Shown here: positions 36,567-47,764 of the stretch, piece after piece
Layout: every line of letters starts with the position of its first letter
How positions within the stretch are numbered: the first letter of the stretch is position 1
The notes under the pieces: model-generated
Seen by the model: the letters and a program-made list of their open reading frames with translations, nothing else
Databases searched by the model: none
What the model was told of the DNA's origin: nothing
Program-made: the position numbers and the translations under genes
NCBI GenBank assembly: GCA_047967505.1
Contig: CM106539.1
Direction: 5' to 3' (one strand)
Origin: Dipteris shenzhenensis
Lineage: Eukaryota; Polypodiophyta; Polypodiopsida; Gleicheniales
Length of the DNA stretch: 64,000 nt

Positions 36567-36951
36567 TCCCTATCACATCCACATCCTCAGGCAGGTAGTG
36601 CTCTGATCACCCTATCTCTATCAGGTCTAGTTTTAATCACTCGCCTAACAGCTCCTTGCCCGTGCGGAGGCTAGCACTGAACATCGAGTCTTGGCCAAGA
36701 ATCCAGAAAGCACCAACAGCATCGACTGTGTAAGGGCCACAATCATTTGGCCTCTTTGTTGCTAACTGTGAGTATCCAACAGATACCCATCTCACTCCAT
36801 ACGTTAATCAATGGGTGTCAAATTGATCCCCCTGGGATGAACTTTTTCTTTGGTCAAGGCTTTTTGTTGCAGGACTCATATCAGTTTTTCTTTGGTCATC
36901 ATCAACGTCTCCGGCGTCATTCCGCTAGGCTTGGCAACTTGCACAATCTGG

Positions 36952-38288
36952 AGAGTTAAATAGAAACATAGAGGGGGAAAGGGGGATTTAATTGTTTAAA
37001 TTAACTTAAAAAAACAAAAAAGAAACGAAAAAGGGGGAGAAACCAAAACAAAGGAAGGAGGGGATAAATGACCTCAAAGTCCATGGAGAAGCGTGACGAC
37101 GCAGATTGGGGCGGTGAGGAGATGACATGGACCAGAAAGGACTAGGGTAGTGCTATCGCAAGGACAGCGTAGACCGACAGCAGTTGGTAGTAAGGAGGCA
37201 AAGGCAAGGAGCAGAGTACAAGGTGCAGGTGTCGCAAGGACAACGTAGACTGACGGTAGCTAGTTGCAGAGAGGCATAGGCGGGGAGTGGAGTACGAGGA
37301 GCATGTGAGAGTGCAGTGACACATGGAGCTTGTGGGGGGGAAAGCAATGTGTACGAATGGGCGAGGGGGTTGCGCTAGCCGTAGAGACTACAAGGTTGCA
37401 AAGGATCGTTCAGAGAAGCTGGTGGCAGCGTAGAGGTAGCGGGGAGGATGATAAGTGTAGAGGGCTAGAGTGCATAATGAGAAGTAGGTGAGGGGAGGGG
37501 TTTAATATATAGGGGAGGGTAGGGTAGTCACGGAGTCGGGGGAGGTTAGGGGTCTCGAGGGATAAAATGCAAGGCACTCGGTTTGCACAACGAGGACTAG
37601 GGCCACAACTCAAGGAAATTAGGTAGGGCGGCATAGCGAGGGAGAGAAAAGGGATAGGCAAGGGGTGAAACCAAGGTAAACTAGGGGTATTAAAGTAAAG
37701 AGAGGAATTGAGGGATTTAATTTAGGAAGAGGAAAAAAGGGGGGGGGTATGGGGGAGTAGGGTAAAATAGTAGAAAAAATAGAAATTAATGGTACAAAAT
37801 TAAGGGGAAATAGGAAAAAGGGGGGGGGTATGGGGGAGTAGGGTAAAATAGTAGAAAAAACAGAAATTAATAGTACAAAATTAAGGGGAAATAGGAAAAA
37901 GGGGGAGATTAGAAAACTAGGAAAAATAGGAAAAGGGGGGGAATAGAAAAGTAGGAAAATTAGGGAGAATAGAAAACTAGGAAAAATAGGGAAAAAAAGG
38001 GGGTTAGAAAAAAATAGGAAATTAGGGAGATTAGGGAAATAGGAAACTAGAAGAAATAGGGAAATAAGAAAATAGGAAAATAGGGTAATTAGAAATTAGA
38101 AAAGATAGGAAAATAAGGAAAATAGGAAGATAGTCAAAAATTAATAAGGGGTTGGAAAATTAGGGGAAGATTAGGAAAAAAGGGTGGAATTAGGGAGACA
38201 GAAAGAAATCAGAGTGTAAGTGTAAGAAGGGGAAAGGGGGGGGGGGAAGGAAAAAATGTAAAGTAACTGTAAGGTAAAAATGAATAGG

Positions 38289-38385
<97 letters not shown>

Positions 38386-38733
38386 AGTTGATTGGGAGAG
38401 GGAGAGAGAGAGGGAAGGAGAGGGAAAGACTAGAATAAAAAGTAGTTAACCAAGGCATGAGGTGTCCAAAAACTATTGGGAGGACACTTTTTTGCAAAAC
38501 TCTCAATAGAGCACTACCCTTGCAAGGTAGTGCTAACAAAACAATATAAGAGAAATTAATGCAATGATCAGCACGATTATAGTTGGACCCCCCACACCTC
38601 CCAATTGACTAATCTGATTTTAGAATAAAAAGGGAGTCACGTGATTCAAACGGGCTACTAGTGATGGAATATGGCAAAAACAAAGATGAATGGAAATGGC
38701 GCTACCTAGCTAGTGCAATTAGGTCTGCTTAAT
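36952..38733 (-). repeat. Purine-rich array, unit B
   Basis: Second array unit. It has the longest microsatellite, (GT)20 at 38291-38330 followed by about 26 GA units to 38383. A local triplication of a GGGGGGGTATGGGGGAGTAGGG block (37738-37840) distinguishes it from A. Shadow frames on the minus strand are Pro/Leu/Ser-rich artefacts of the composition. Confidence 0.85.
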
Positions 38734-38848
38734 AAGGGGTTAGGAGAAAGAAATGAGAGTGTAAGTGTAAGAAGGGGAAAGGGGGGGGGAAAGGAAAAAA
38801 TGTAAAGTAATTGTAAGGGAAAAATTAATAGGAAGTGTGTGTGTGTGT

Positions 38849-38910
<62 letters not shown>

Positions 38911-39328
38911 ATTGGGAGAGGGAGAGAGAGAGAGGGAAGGAGAGAGAAAGACTAGATTAGAAAGTAGTTAACCAAGGCATGAGGTGTTCAAAAACTATTG
39001 GGAGGACACTTTTTGCAAAACTCTCAATAGAGCACTACCCTTGCAAGGTAGCGATAACAAAACAATATAAGAGAAATTAATGCAATGATCAGCATGATTA
39101 TAGTTGAACCCCCCACACCTCCCAATTGATTGATCTAATTTTAGAATCGAAAGGGAGTCACGTGATTCAAATGGGGCTGCTAGTGACAGAATATGGGAAA
39201 AACATGTGCGAAGATTAATGGAAATGGCGCTACCTAGCTAGTGCAATTAGGTCTGCTTAAAATTCTTTTCATGCTTCAAAGTGTCAAAAAGCGAGGAATA
39301 CCCAAGCTTTCCACGGTGCTTCTTTTCA
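38734..39328 (-). repeat. Purine-rich array, unit C (partial)
   Basis: Unit C repeats only the last third of the unit: the GT/GA microsatellite (38836-38905), the CTCAATAGAGCACTACCCTT block and the CCAAGCTTTCC...GGTGCTTCTTTT end also found at the end of unit A. The break from B to C falls within AATAAGGGGTTAGG. Confidence 0.85.
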
Positions 39329-40159
39329 TATATGGGAGCCAAGGATGAGTTCAAAGAACTCATCAAGTACATGCAAGGCTACCTCAAGGATTTTTCATAT
39401 CGACTATAAAGAAGACTACTTGTCCCCTTTCTCAACCCTAGACCCTTTTTAAACCTTGCAACCTTTTCCTAAATCTTACAACTATTTGTTACTCTGAAAA
39501 CTCCTGATGGAGGTGAAAACCTCCATCAAGCTCCATGAACAACAACACTTCTATGCCTAAGCTAATGCAGGAACTTCTATGTGCACTTGAGCCTACATCT
39601 CTAATGAGAATATGACCTGAGGCCATATCCTATTACTATAATCACTTTGCTACAACAAATAACCAAACACATGTGTAGCCCTCAAAACTTACAAATGTAA
39701 ATAGTAGCAATATTTCGGCATCATTGCTGAGAAGATTAGTACCTTAACTGAAAGTAGGGCATGTATAAGCGTGCATGAGCAAGAAACCCTTATGAAAACT
39801 ATAATGGATAAATTGCTCAAGGACAGAGAGTGTGTAAATCATTTCAATATTGCCAAAATTTTTATAATTATAGCAAGGACAATGTTAGAATCCTTGCAAC
39901 ACCATTATCTTACTTCAAACAATGTCTTTAGTTAAAGATACAGATGAAGATTGAAGAGCTCAAAATTTTGAATAATTTTTTTACTGCTTCACATTCCCCT
40001 CCAAAGCAACACAAGGGGGTTGGAGGCGCCCTAGTAGATCTCGAGGCAGGTGGATACAGGTCGAGAGCCCTAGTAGGCTAGGCAATGACTGAGGGGGTGG
40101 GCTACTCAAGTCGAGGCGCTAGATGGATGCGAGCTGGGCTGAGGGTGGCAGAATGGGCT
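39329..40159. other. Non-coding stretch, no gene seen
   Basis: A short frame from 39338 (MGAKDEFKELIKYMQG) hints at a retroelement fragment but stops after about 25 codons. From about 40020 the plus strand is rich in GGGCTGAG-like words, comparable to the G-rich tracts next to the other LINE-like tails. Confidence 0.4.
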
Positions 40160-40505
40160 GAGAGAGAGAGAGAGAGAGAGAGAGACTATTAATGTCCATA
40201 GGAGACAAAGGTCTATGGGACAATAGAAAAATCATCTAGTACATCAGCTTAGGAAGGGCACATGGCAGCTTCCAGATAGTGCAAGAAGTACATTATGGCT
40301 TGGAAAAAACATAACCTCAGTTCAAGACTAAGAGTCTTTTGGCTTGGATTTAAATGCTTTAAATCCATTTTCCATCATTCCTAGTAGCATTAATTTAGCT
40401 GCCTTATTTTTCAACTGAGCTTGTGTAAGTTCTTCAACTATCTATATCTTAGTTCCTTTCAATTTGTAGGATTGTTGGAGGAGCTTGACTCATAGATCCC
40501 ATTAG
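40160..40505 (-). pseudogene. LINE-like tail repeat, copy 3, with ORF remnant
   Basis: 40160-40342 carries the tail blocks (GA run, TATTAATGTCC, GTCTATGGGACA, GGGCACATGGCAGC, AAGACTAAGAGTCTTTTGG). On the minus strand 40505-40343 encodes LKGTKI, a stop, then IVEELTQAQLKNKAAKL and ends KPKDS, homologous to the C-terminus of the remnant at 29724-30502. Upstream coding sequence is lost. Confidence 0.75.
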
Positions 40506-40803
40506 TTAAGCATAAGAGTGGAGACCTTCACATCTTGGATCATTTTGGGGGTTGAGCCTCCCGTGGGTGGCTAGGCAGTGGGATTGGGACCCCACTATGA
40601 CACATGGCCCAATGAGAAGGAGCACTCTTCAAGATGGTATCAAAGTAGGTTCTAATGCTACTAGAAGGAGGCATGTAGAGTGATCCTAGCCAATGAGGGG
40701 AGAGATGAAACCCTACATAAAAATCCATAGCTGAGGTGGCGGCGTTGCAAGGTGACACATTGAGCTAGCAACAAACTACATGGAGCTCAGTAGAACCGTC
40801 TCT

Positions 40804-41010
40804 GCCCACGAGCCAAAACCAGACAGGACCAATAAAGGGTAGAATAACAAAGGTGTACCGCACATGTGGCAATGCAGTAAAGGCGCATAGTTTAGCACAA
40901 CAATCTACCCACGAGGCAAACCCAAGTAGGACCAACAAAGGGCAAGATAGTAGAGGTGCACCACACACCTAGCAATGAGCAACCAGGCACAATAAAGGCG
41001 ATGGGATGAT
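40804..41010. repeat. 103 bp direct repeat, two copies
   Basis: The copy starting at 40804 (GCCCACGAGCC) is repeated from 40907 (ACCCACGAGGC) with moderate divergence. Both contain AGGACCAAYAAAGGG and an ACCRCACA word. No coding function. Confidence 0.75.
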
Positions 41011-41063
41011 AGATGGCTGGTAGCAAACAAACTACATTGAAAAGGCACCACATCTCAAGAATG

Positions 41064-42620
41064 CACCACTTAAGATAGAAAGAATTTATCACAATATCGG
41101 CAAGATGCAACATGGATAAAAACTTCATAAGGTGAAATTCGCACATCCGCTAATATGGCAGAAGCATATATCTAGATGAATTTAGGAACATGCCCAAACT
41201 CATCCTCTAAATACACAACACATAGTGCAGTTTCAATCTCATAATAGTCGCTCATAAGGTTGAAAACCATAAACTCCATCGTGCATAGCAAGAACTAGCT
41301 CCTATGTCATCCCCACGAAGGTCATCCATGACCAACAGTGATGGTTGTAGGTCATAGTCTAAACGAATTCTCTCACACATAAAATCCACACACCCACACA
41401 TATTTGGGCATCAGGTCTTCGTACTAAGTTTCTGTCAGCACAAAGGTGAAGGGCAGACTCAGCCACCATGACAAAGGCTACCACTAAAGGAGAAGGCTAA
41501 TTAAAAAGTAGTCCACATTCTCTTCATTCCAGCTACAACTGCTTGTGAAGACTATATGATTTCATTTTAGTCTCTCCCAAATGAGATCCAAGCAAAAAAA
41601 AAAGGGCTTAAACAATCTATCTAATAGGGCAACACACCACTTAAGATAGATATTTATTGCAATATCAGCAGTGAACTGCACATGGACAAAAACTTCACAA
41701 GGTGAAATTTCCATGTCCGCTAATACCCGCTAATACGGTAAAAGCGTATATCTAGATGAATCTAGGAACATGCCCAAACTCATCCTCTAAAAACAAACAC
41801 ATAGTGCAGTTTCAATCTCGTGATACACTCATAAGGTTGAAAATCATAAACTCCATCATGCATAATAGGAACTAGCTCCTATGTTATCCTCCCCACTAAC
41901 GTCATCCACAACCAACAATGGTCAAACTACACATATGCTCTCACACATAAAAATCCACAAACCCACACATACTTGGGCATCCATTTATACAAAGGACTTT
42001 GTATTGAGTTTTTGTCATAAGCACTTCAAAGGTGAAGGGCAGACTCAACCGTGACAAAGGCTTCCACTAAAGGAGAAAGTTGATTAAAAAGTAGTCCACA
42101 TTCTCTTCATTCAAGCTATAACTGCTTGTGAAGACTACACAATTTCATTTTAGTATCTCCCAAATGAGCATCTAAGCGAAAGAAAAAGCTCAGATAATCT
42201 AGCTAATAGGGCAACACACAACTTACGATAGAAATAATTTATCGCAATATCAGCGAGCCACAACATGGATGAAAGCTTCACAAGGTAAAATTTGCATGTT
42301 TGTTAATATGACAAAAGCTATATCTTGATGATTCTAGGAACATGTCCAAACTCATCCTCTAAAAACAAACACAGTGTGTAGTTCACTCTCATGATAGTCA
42401 CTCATAAGGTTAAAAACCATAAACTCCATCATACATAGTATGGATGAGCTACCATGACATCCCTCGTGATGTCATCAGTGTCCAGTAGTGGCTATAGACC
42501 ATAGTATAAATATATCCTCTCACACATACAAATCCACACACCCAAACATTCTTGAGCATATACAAAGCTCTTTGTATTGAGTTTCTATCAGCATTCCAAA
42601 GGTGAATGGCAGACAACAAC
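41064..42620. repeat. Tandem repeat with ~575 bp unit, 2.7 copies
   Basis: Copies start near 41064, 41636 and 42216; the third is incomplete. Shared blocks include CACTTAAGATAGA, ACTTCACAAGGTGAAATT, GGAACATGCCCAAACTCATC and CTCATAAGGTTGAAAA. Divergence is roughly 10-15 % by eye, with small indels such as a CCGCTAATAC duplication in copy 2. All frames are closed, so it is a small non-coding tandem array. Confidence 0.85.
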
Positions 42621-43614
42621 TAACACACAATGGGCAAGCTAGTAAACCAAAATTGGATGTGTAAAGCAATATTCAACCGATACATGGCTCGCCCATCCAA
42701 ACCGTGAGGCGTCTCCTCTAAATGTAAGGGATCTTGCAATCACTGTCACTATTAGATCGACAATTCAAAATGCTAAAAACTCACGTGTATTGCGAGTTGC
42801 ATCAAGTTTGAAACCTGAGACAAGAGAATTGATATGTATATGGGAGGTGATGAAATGGATGATGAAGGATGGAAGACGGTGGATAAGAAGGGAAGACTAT
42901 TGGCGGAAATCCAAAATAAGAAGCAAGATCCACCACAAGAAAGGGGTTGGCAGAAATCCAAAATAAGAATCATGATCCACCACAAGAAAGGTGTCCTAAG
43001 GTGGTGGTGGAGAAATCTGGGGAGGTTTGTGAGGCTCACAAGTCTAATGATTGTACGGTGGCCGTTGAAGTTGCAGAGGAAGAACTTCTGGACACGTGCA
43101 GCAAAAATAGGTTGTTGGAAGAAAGGCTTGTATCCAAGAATCAAATGGAGGAAGGGAACCAGAAGAAGCTTCTGGCTAAAGGAGTGTCTAAGAGGATTAA
43201 GAACATGGCAAGGAATGCACGTAGCAAAGAGAATTGGCTTAACTTCTTGTGGGATGCATACAAAGCGTTTGCATAGTAGAGGGTTAGGTGGGATGTCTTT
43301 GATTTCTTGGAATGTTTGAGGGTGGTGTGATAAGACCAAGCAAAAGGGGGTGTTGTAGCAATCGGAAGGTGGGGTACAGATGATATTTTGCTTCAAGAAT
43401 TAAATATGGTTCCTCTATGGTTCGGATGATGGAGTGTGGCTATCTCATCGGTGAGTCAATTAGGATATGATGTGTTTATCAATGCACCTATTCAAGGAAA
43501 GGGAGGAGTAACTATTATGACACGTAAGCATCTGACTGATAAGGAGATTTTCGACATGAAGATGGTCAATTTATTGCTATGTATGTGTTTGAGACTAGGT
43601 TTCTTGTGAATGTG

Positions 43615-43712
43615 GTGAGTATATATGCTTCAAATGATCCCTATGATTGGTGTAAGTGTTGGGGTGAGTATATATGCTTCAAATGATCCTTATGATTGGT
43701 GTAAGTGCTTGG
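43615..43712 (+). repeat. 49 bp tandem duplication in LINE endonuclease
   Basis: 43615-43663 is repeated at 43664-43712 with about three differences. It breaks the endonuclease frame of the LINE remnant. Confidence 0.93.
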
Positions 43713-46344
43713 GTGATCTATGTGTCAAGATGGTAGGGGGTAGATTGGTGTTCGAAGGGGATTAGAACATGGCACAGTTCAGTGAAGATAGACTATTGGA
43801 ATCTAGAGGGATGTCAGGTCAAGAACTTGAGGCTTGGGAGGACTTGTGTCTGAACAAGGGTCTAGTGGATGCCATTGAATTGGTTCCAGAGGGGATGAGT
43901 GGGTTTACATGGAGTAATAGAAGAAAGGGGAGGGATTACAAGGATAGTAGGTCAGATATATTCTATTTTTTGGGGGAAGGGTGGTGGCTGTGTGCTCCCA
44001 TGGGAGTTGGACATTGCTAGACTCAGGGTTGTCAGATCAGATTCCCATTAAATGTTCCTTCTCTTTTCCTAGGTTTGTTGGTAGGTCCTTTGGTGTCCCC
44101 TTCAAATTTGAGAAGAATTGCTGAAGAAGGGATCTTTCTATGATGGAATTTGAAGAGTTTGGAGATCATTGTTAGCTGGGATGGAGGACCCATGCAGAAG
44201 TTGCGATGCAGCTATCAGGGTGGCAATTCAGACTTCAAAAGAGTGGGAGGTGATAATTAGAAGAGAGAAGAGGCTATTGAATGAAAGGCTAATGGAATGT
44301 AGAGTAAATCTGAGAGAGGCTCTCAATTTGAACCCAATGATTCTATTGTATCCACATTGTTGGTGGAAATAGAAGAGGCTATGTAGGGTGAGGAGTTGGT
44401 GGAGAGAGGGGAAAAGGCTCGAATACAAAGCAGGTTGACATGGTTGTCCCTTAGGTATTTCCCTTTGAAGTTCTTCTTTCAGGCTATGAAGCAGAAACAT
44501 TTGGAGGCCATTGATCGAGTGGAGGATCAACAAGGGAACTTGGTGACTAAATTCTGGCATATTGCTAATGTGTTTAAGAAGGATCTAGCTAATATTGTTG
44601 GGACTTCGGGGGAGGTGAGTAGGGAGTGGCAAGACTATGTGAATGAGATGTTGGGTGATCTACAAGCTAGAGTGTCTGATTGTCAGTGAGAACTCTTCTC
44701 CGGGAAATATTTTTGGGAGGTCTTGAAGTCCCTTGAGGAGGATAAGGTGCCTAGACCGGATGGTCTAACAACGAAATTTTATATGGCCTTTTGGGATGTT
44801 CTAAAGGGTGATTTCATTGAAATGGAAAATGAGGCTACGGCAAGAGGACAATTTTCTAAAGATGTCAATGTGGGTTTAATCAAACTCTTTCTGAAAAGAC
44901 AAAATAGGCTTAAGGTTCAAGACTAGAGGCCAATTTCCATGCTTAATATGTCCTATAAGTTGATTGCCAAGCAGCATAAGGGATATATGCATGAAGGTGG
45001 TGGACAGGGAGCAAAATGGGTTAATTAAGGCAAAAGATATTTATGAAAACATTCTGAATGTTTCATCCGATTTAGACTATGCGGCAACTATTGGGTGCAA
45101 GTGTGTAATGCTTAGCTTTGATTTTGATCGTGTATAATAGAGTGAGATGGACTTTATGCTGGCGGTTTAATGGGTTTACAGGATGGTGAATGCACTATTT
45201 GCCAATGCCTCAGCTGTTAATGGTGGAGTTGTGGGGCAGTTTCTATGAGATAAGGAGTTGTGGGGCAGTTTCTATGAGATAAGGAGGCCCCTTGGCACCA
45301 CTATTGTTTGCCATTTGTATGGTGCCCCTAATCAATATGATAAAGAAGGGGCTAGTTGATGGGTCGATCAGGGGTTTGGTTCTACCTTCAAGAGAGTAGT
45401 TTTGCATGTAGCTATTCGTATATGATATGATTTCTATAACAGAGGAGGATCTGGGGAGTGTTCAAAAGTTTTGTGGCATTTTGTAATCCCTTAGGGTCGG
45501 TATACAGAAGGCCGAAAACATTTGGGCTTAGAATGGATTCTATGGTGAGGCCTGGTTGGCTTGGGATGAAATGGATTGACAGAGGTGTGGTAGTTAGATA
45601 CTTGGGCACGCCCCTTGGGATGGGAGTAACATTAAGACAAAGGTTTGATTGGTTCAAGGATAAAATTAAGGCCTAATTTCGGGCCTCACATGGGATGGAA
45701 TGCGAGGGTGCTGATAGTCAAGCATATGTTGGTGGCTTCCACTATGTATTTGGCTACGCTGTGGAGGTTTAAGAAAAACCATTGGTAGGTGGAGAAACTG
45801 TTGAGGGCTTTTATCTAGGCTAAGGAGAATAGACAGCTTAAAGGGCACTATATTCCATGGGATGCCATGAAAATTCCTAAGGCTACTGGGGGTTTGGAAG
45901 TCCCAAATGTGGATGTGAGGAATATAGCCTTAATTGGGAAAGGGTTGCTGAGGATGTTTGAGTGGAATATCCTGTGGCTGCATTGCTGCAAGTGGTTTAT
46001 AGAGAGGCTGAAAGGGAAGGGAGTTGGGTTTTGGAAAGGTATGTTGTGGTATGATAAACTCTGTTCCTGGTTCCCCTTTAAAATTTTAGGCTTTGACTTG
46101 GTGGTTGGGATAGTGGAGGCGTGGAAGGCTTGCAAACCACTAATGAGATGGAAGGGTAGAAAACGACTTAGGGGGGATTCTAGCCTCCTAGAAGGCATAT
46201 GGTGGGGTTGGGCCATTACTTTGGAAGGAGAAGCTCTAGCCAGGGCAGATCTACACATTGCTAGGGCTGTTCCAACCACGGGGCTAGTTTTAAACCTGCC
46301 CGATGGCATGCTAAGAACATAAATTAAGTTATTTAAAAATGAAA

Positions 46345-46419
46345 GGTCCCCTGGGCCATATAGACATGCCACATATGTCCAATGGCATGTCGATATGGCC
46401 CTTGCCCCTGAAGGGGACC
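46345..46419. repeat. 75 bp foldback sequence inside the LINE
   Basis: Outer arms GGTCCCCT (46345-46352) and AGGGGACC (46412-46419) are perfectly complementary. Inner arms 46353-46371 and 46383-46401 pair over 19 bp with one mismatch around an 11 bp loop. A 10 bp bulge lies on the 3' side between the arms. It falls just after the stop of the last long LINE frame. Confidence 0.85.
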
Positions 46420-47028
46420 CAATGCAAATGGGAACTGAGATGATCAGATAGATGGTGGAAGCAAAGATTTGTTGACTTGTAGCAATGGGAAAGTGGGTGA
46501 AGGTGTTACCATATTGTCCACTCTGTGGGAGATGGATTGAGGATGCTATACATATGGGATGGGCTTTGTGTCAAGGAGTCTCTGGTTGCATATTGCTATC
46601 ATAGTTAGAAAGGTGGGGTTGATGTGAAGATTTTGTGTGTGATCTAATTGGCAATTGATGTTGTTGGGTGACACGGAAGGATTGCCGTCTACGTTGGCAG
46701 CTTGATGATGGTTTGTTTGGGTTGCTGGCTTACTGGCAGCTTGATGATAGTTTGTTTGGGTTGTTGGCTTACTGGTTGTTTGGGGGATTAGGATTTTGTA
46801 AAGGGAGAGTGCCATGGTTGGGTTGGCCATAACTATTTTGGTTGATATGGGTAAGCTGGTAGTAGGAGAGAGCCCTTCATGGGTGCATGTTTGTCTGAGT
46901 TGAGTCTGGTTTTGTAAATAAGGTGAGTGGAGGATTGCCAGGTTGGTGTTGGCTGTGGCCCTTGTAGCTAGCCACAATTTTGTTTTCTCCTAAGTAATAA
47001 AATCCGACTCTTTTACTTTTTAAAAAAA

Positions 47029-47764
47029 AGGGTGCTTCTATATTTGTTTGGCATTCCATGGACTCCATTCGAAAAATGAAGGTCAACTAAATATATCTTT
47101 ACGACAGGCAGCCTAGGGAGAAGTTTGTGTTTTTTGAGCTATCCTCGAGCCACTTGTCACAATAGTGGACGTTGATTTACACAAATCTAATGGTGTGAAT
47201 TTGTTTAATTTTATTTTAATTTATGATGCAAGTACAAAAGCACTCTCTATGCTTTTCACCAAAACTATGAGAACTTTTGACCACACGAAGTACTTCTCGC
47301 TTGAAATAACTCCAGCTCCTGGTAAAAGCTTCTTGAACCTCAAACCTAGCATTCAAGTCAACACCCACTATCTTCCTAAGTCACGTTCTGTCACACACTA
47401 TTGTTGCCTCATTTGCACTCCAATTCCCATAGCGAACAATTCTTAGCCGCTATTCAAAGCAGGTGAAACACCTAGATTTGTATGTCCCTCATTAGCATCA
47501 AGTTCAACCACGTCTAGAGCCCAATCATCTCTGACGTCTCCTGCACATGTCTCATCAATTTTAGAGAAGAAAGTGCTTGTCAATGCTTCTTCTATGAGAC
47601 AAGCAGCATTCAAACTCATAAAAAGGGGTCTGGCCCCATTTCAAAAAGTTCGAGCAGATGAAGGCCATCAATTGTCTGATAAAGAACTTCTAGGGCCGTT
47701 TTTTGAGGATTCTAAGCACCTCAAAACGCTTCTCACAAAACCGCATGTTCATAATTGACTACAA
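47029..47764 (+). other. Unidentified coding-like stretch
   Basis: Plus-strand frames at 47165-47446 (MDVDLHKSNGVNLFNF) and 47573-47758 (MRQAAFKLIKRGLAPFQKVR, LSDKELLGPFFEDSKHLKTL) lie close together and could be parts of one decayed protein, but I recognise no family and no splice junction joins them convincingly. They follow the LINE tail directly. Confidence 0.3.

Larger units (their letters stand above)
42834..47028 (+). pseudogene. Non-LTR retrotransposon (LINE) remnant
   Basis: Plus-strand pieces occur in LINE order. ORF1-like tail: DDEGWKTVDKKGRLLAE, 42834-43276. Endonuclease: ISWNV near 43305, GGVTIMTRKHL near 43505, ELVPEGMSGFTWSNRR at 43880-43925, SDQIPIKCSF near 44035 where intact copies usually have SDH. 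RT: LKSLEEDKVPRPDGLTTKFY near 44725, RPISMLNMSYKLIAK near 44930, YLGTPLGMG near 45600. C-terminal region: IPKATGGLEVPNVDVRN, 45870-45920. Stops and shifts are frequent, and the YxDD region near 45120 is lost. The 3' end has AATAAAATCC and eight A (47021-47028). It is not mobile. Confidence 0.88.

Noticed and set aside
37142-37661. Minus-strand frames in array unit B
   Set aside because: They are composition artefacts of a C/T-rich repeat and lack any conserved motif.
42773-43396. 207-codon minus-strand frame opposite the LINE 5' part
   Set aside because: It lies antisense to the ORF1/endonuclease remnant and has no motif; the plus strand explains the sequence.
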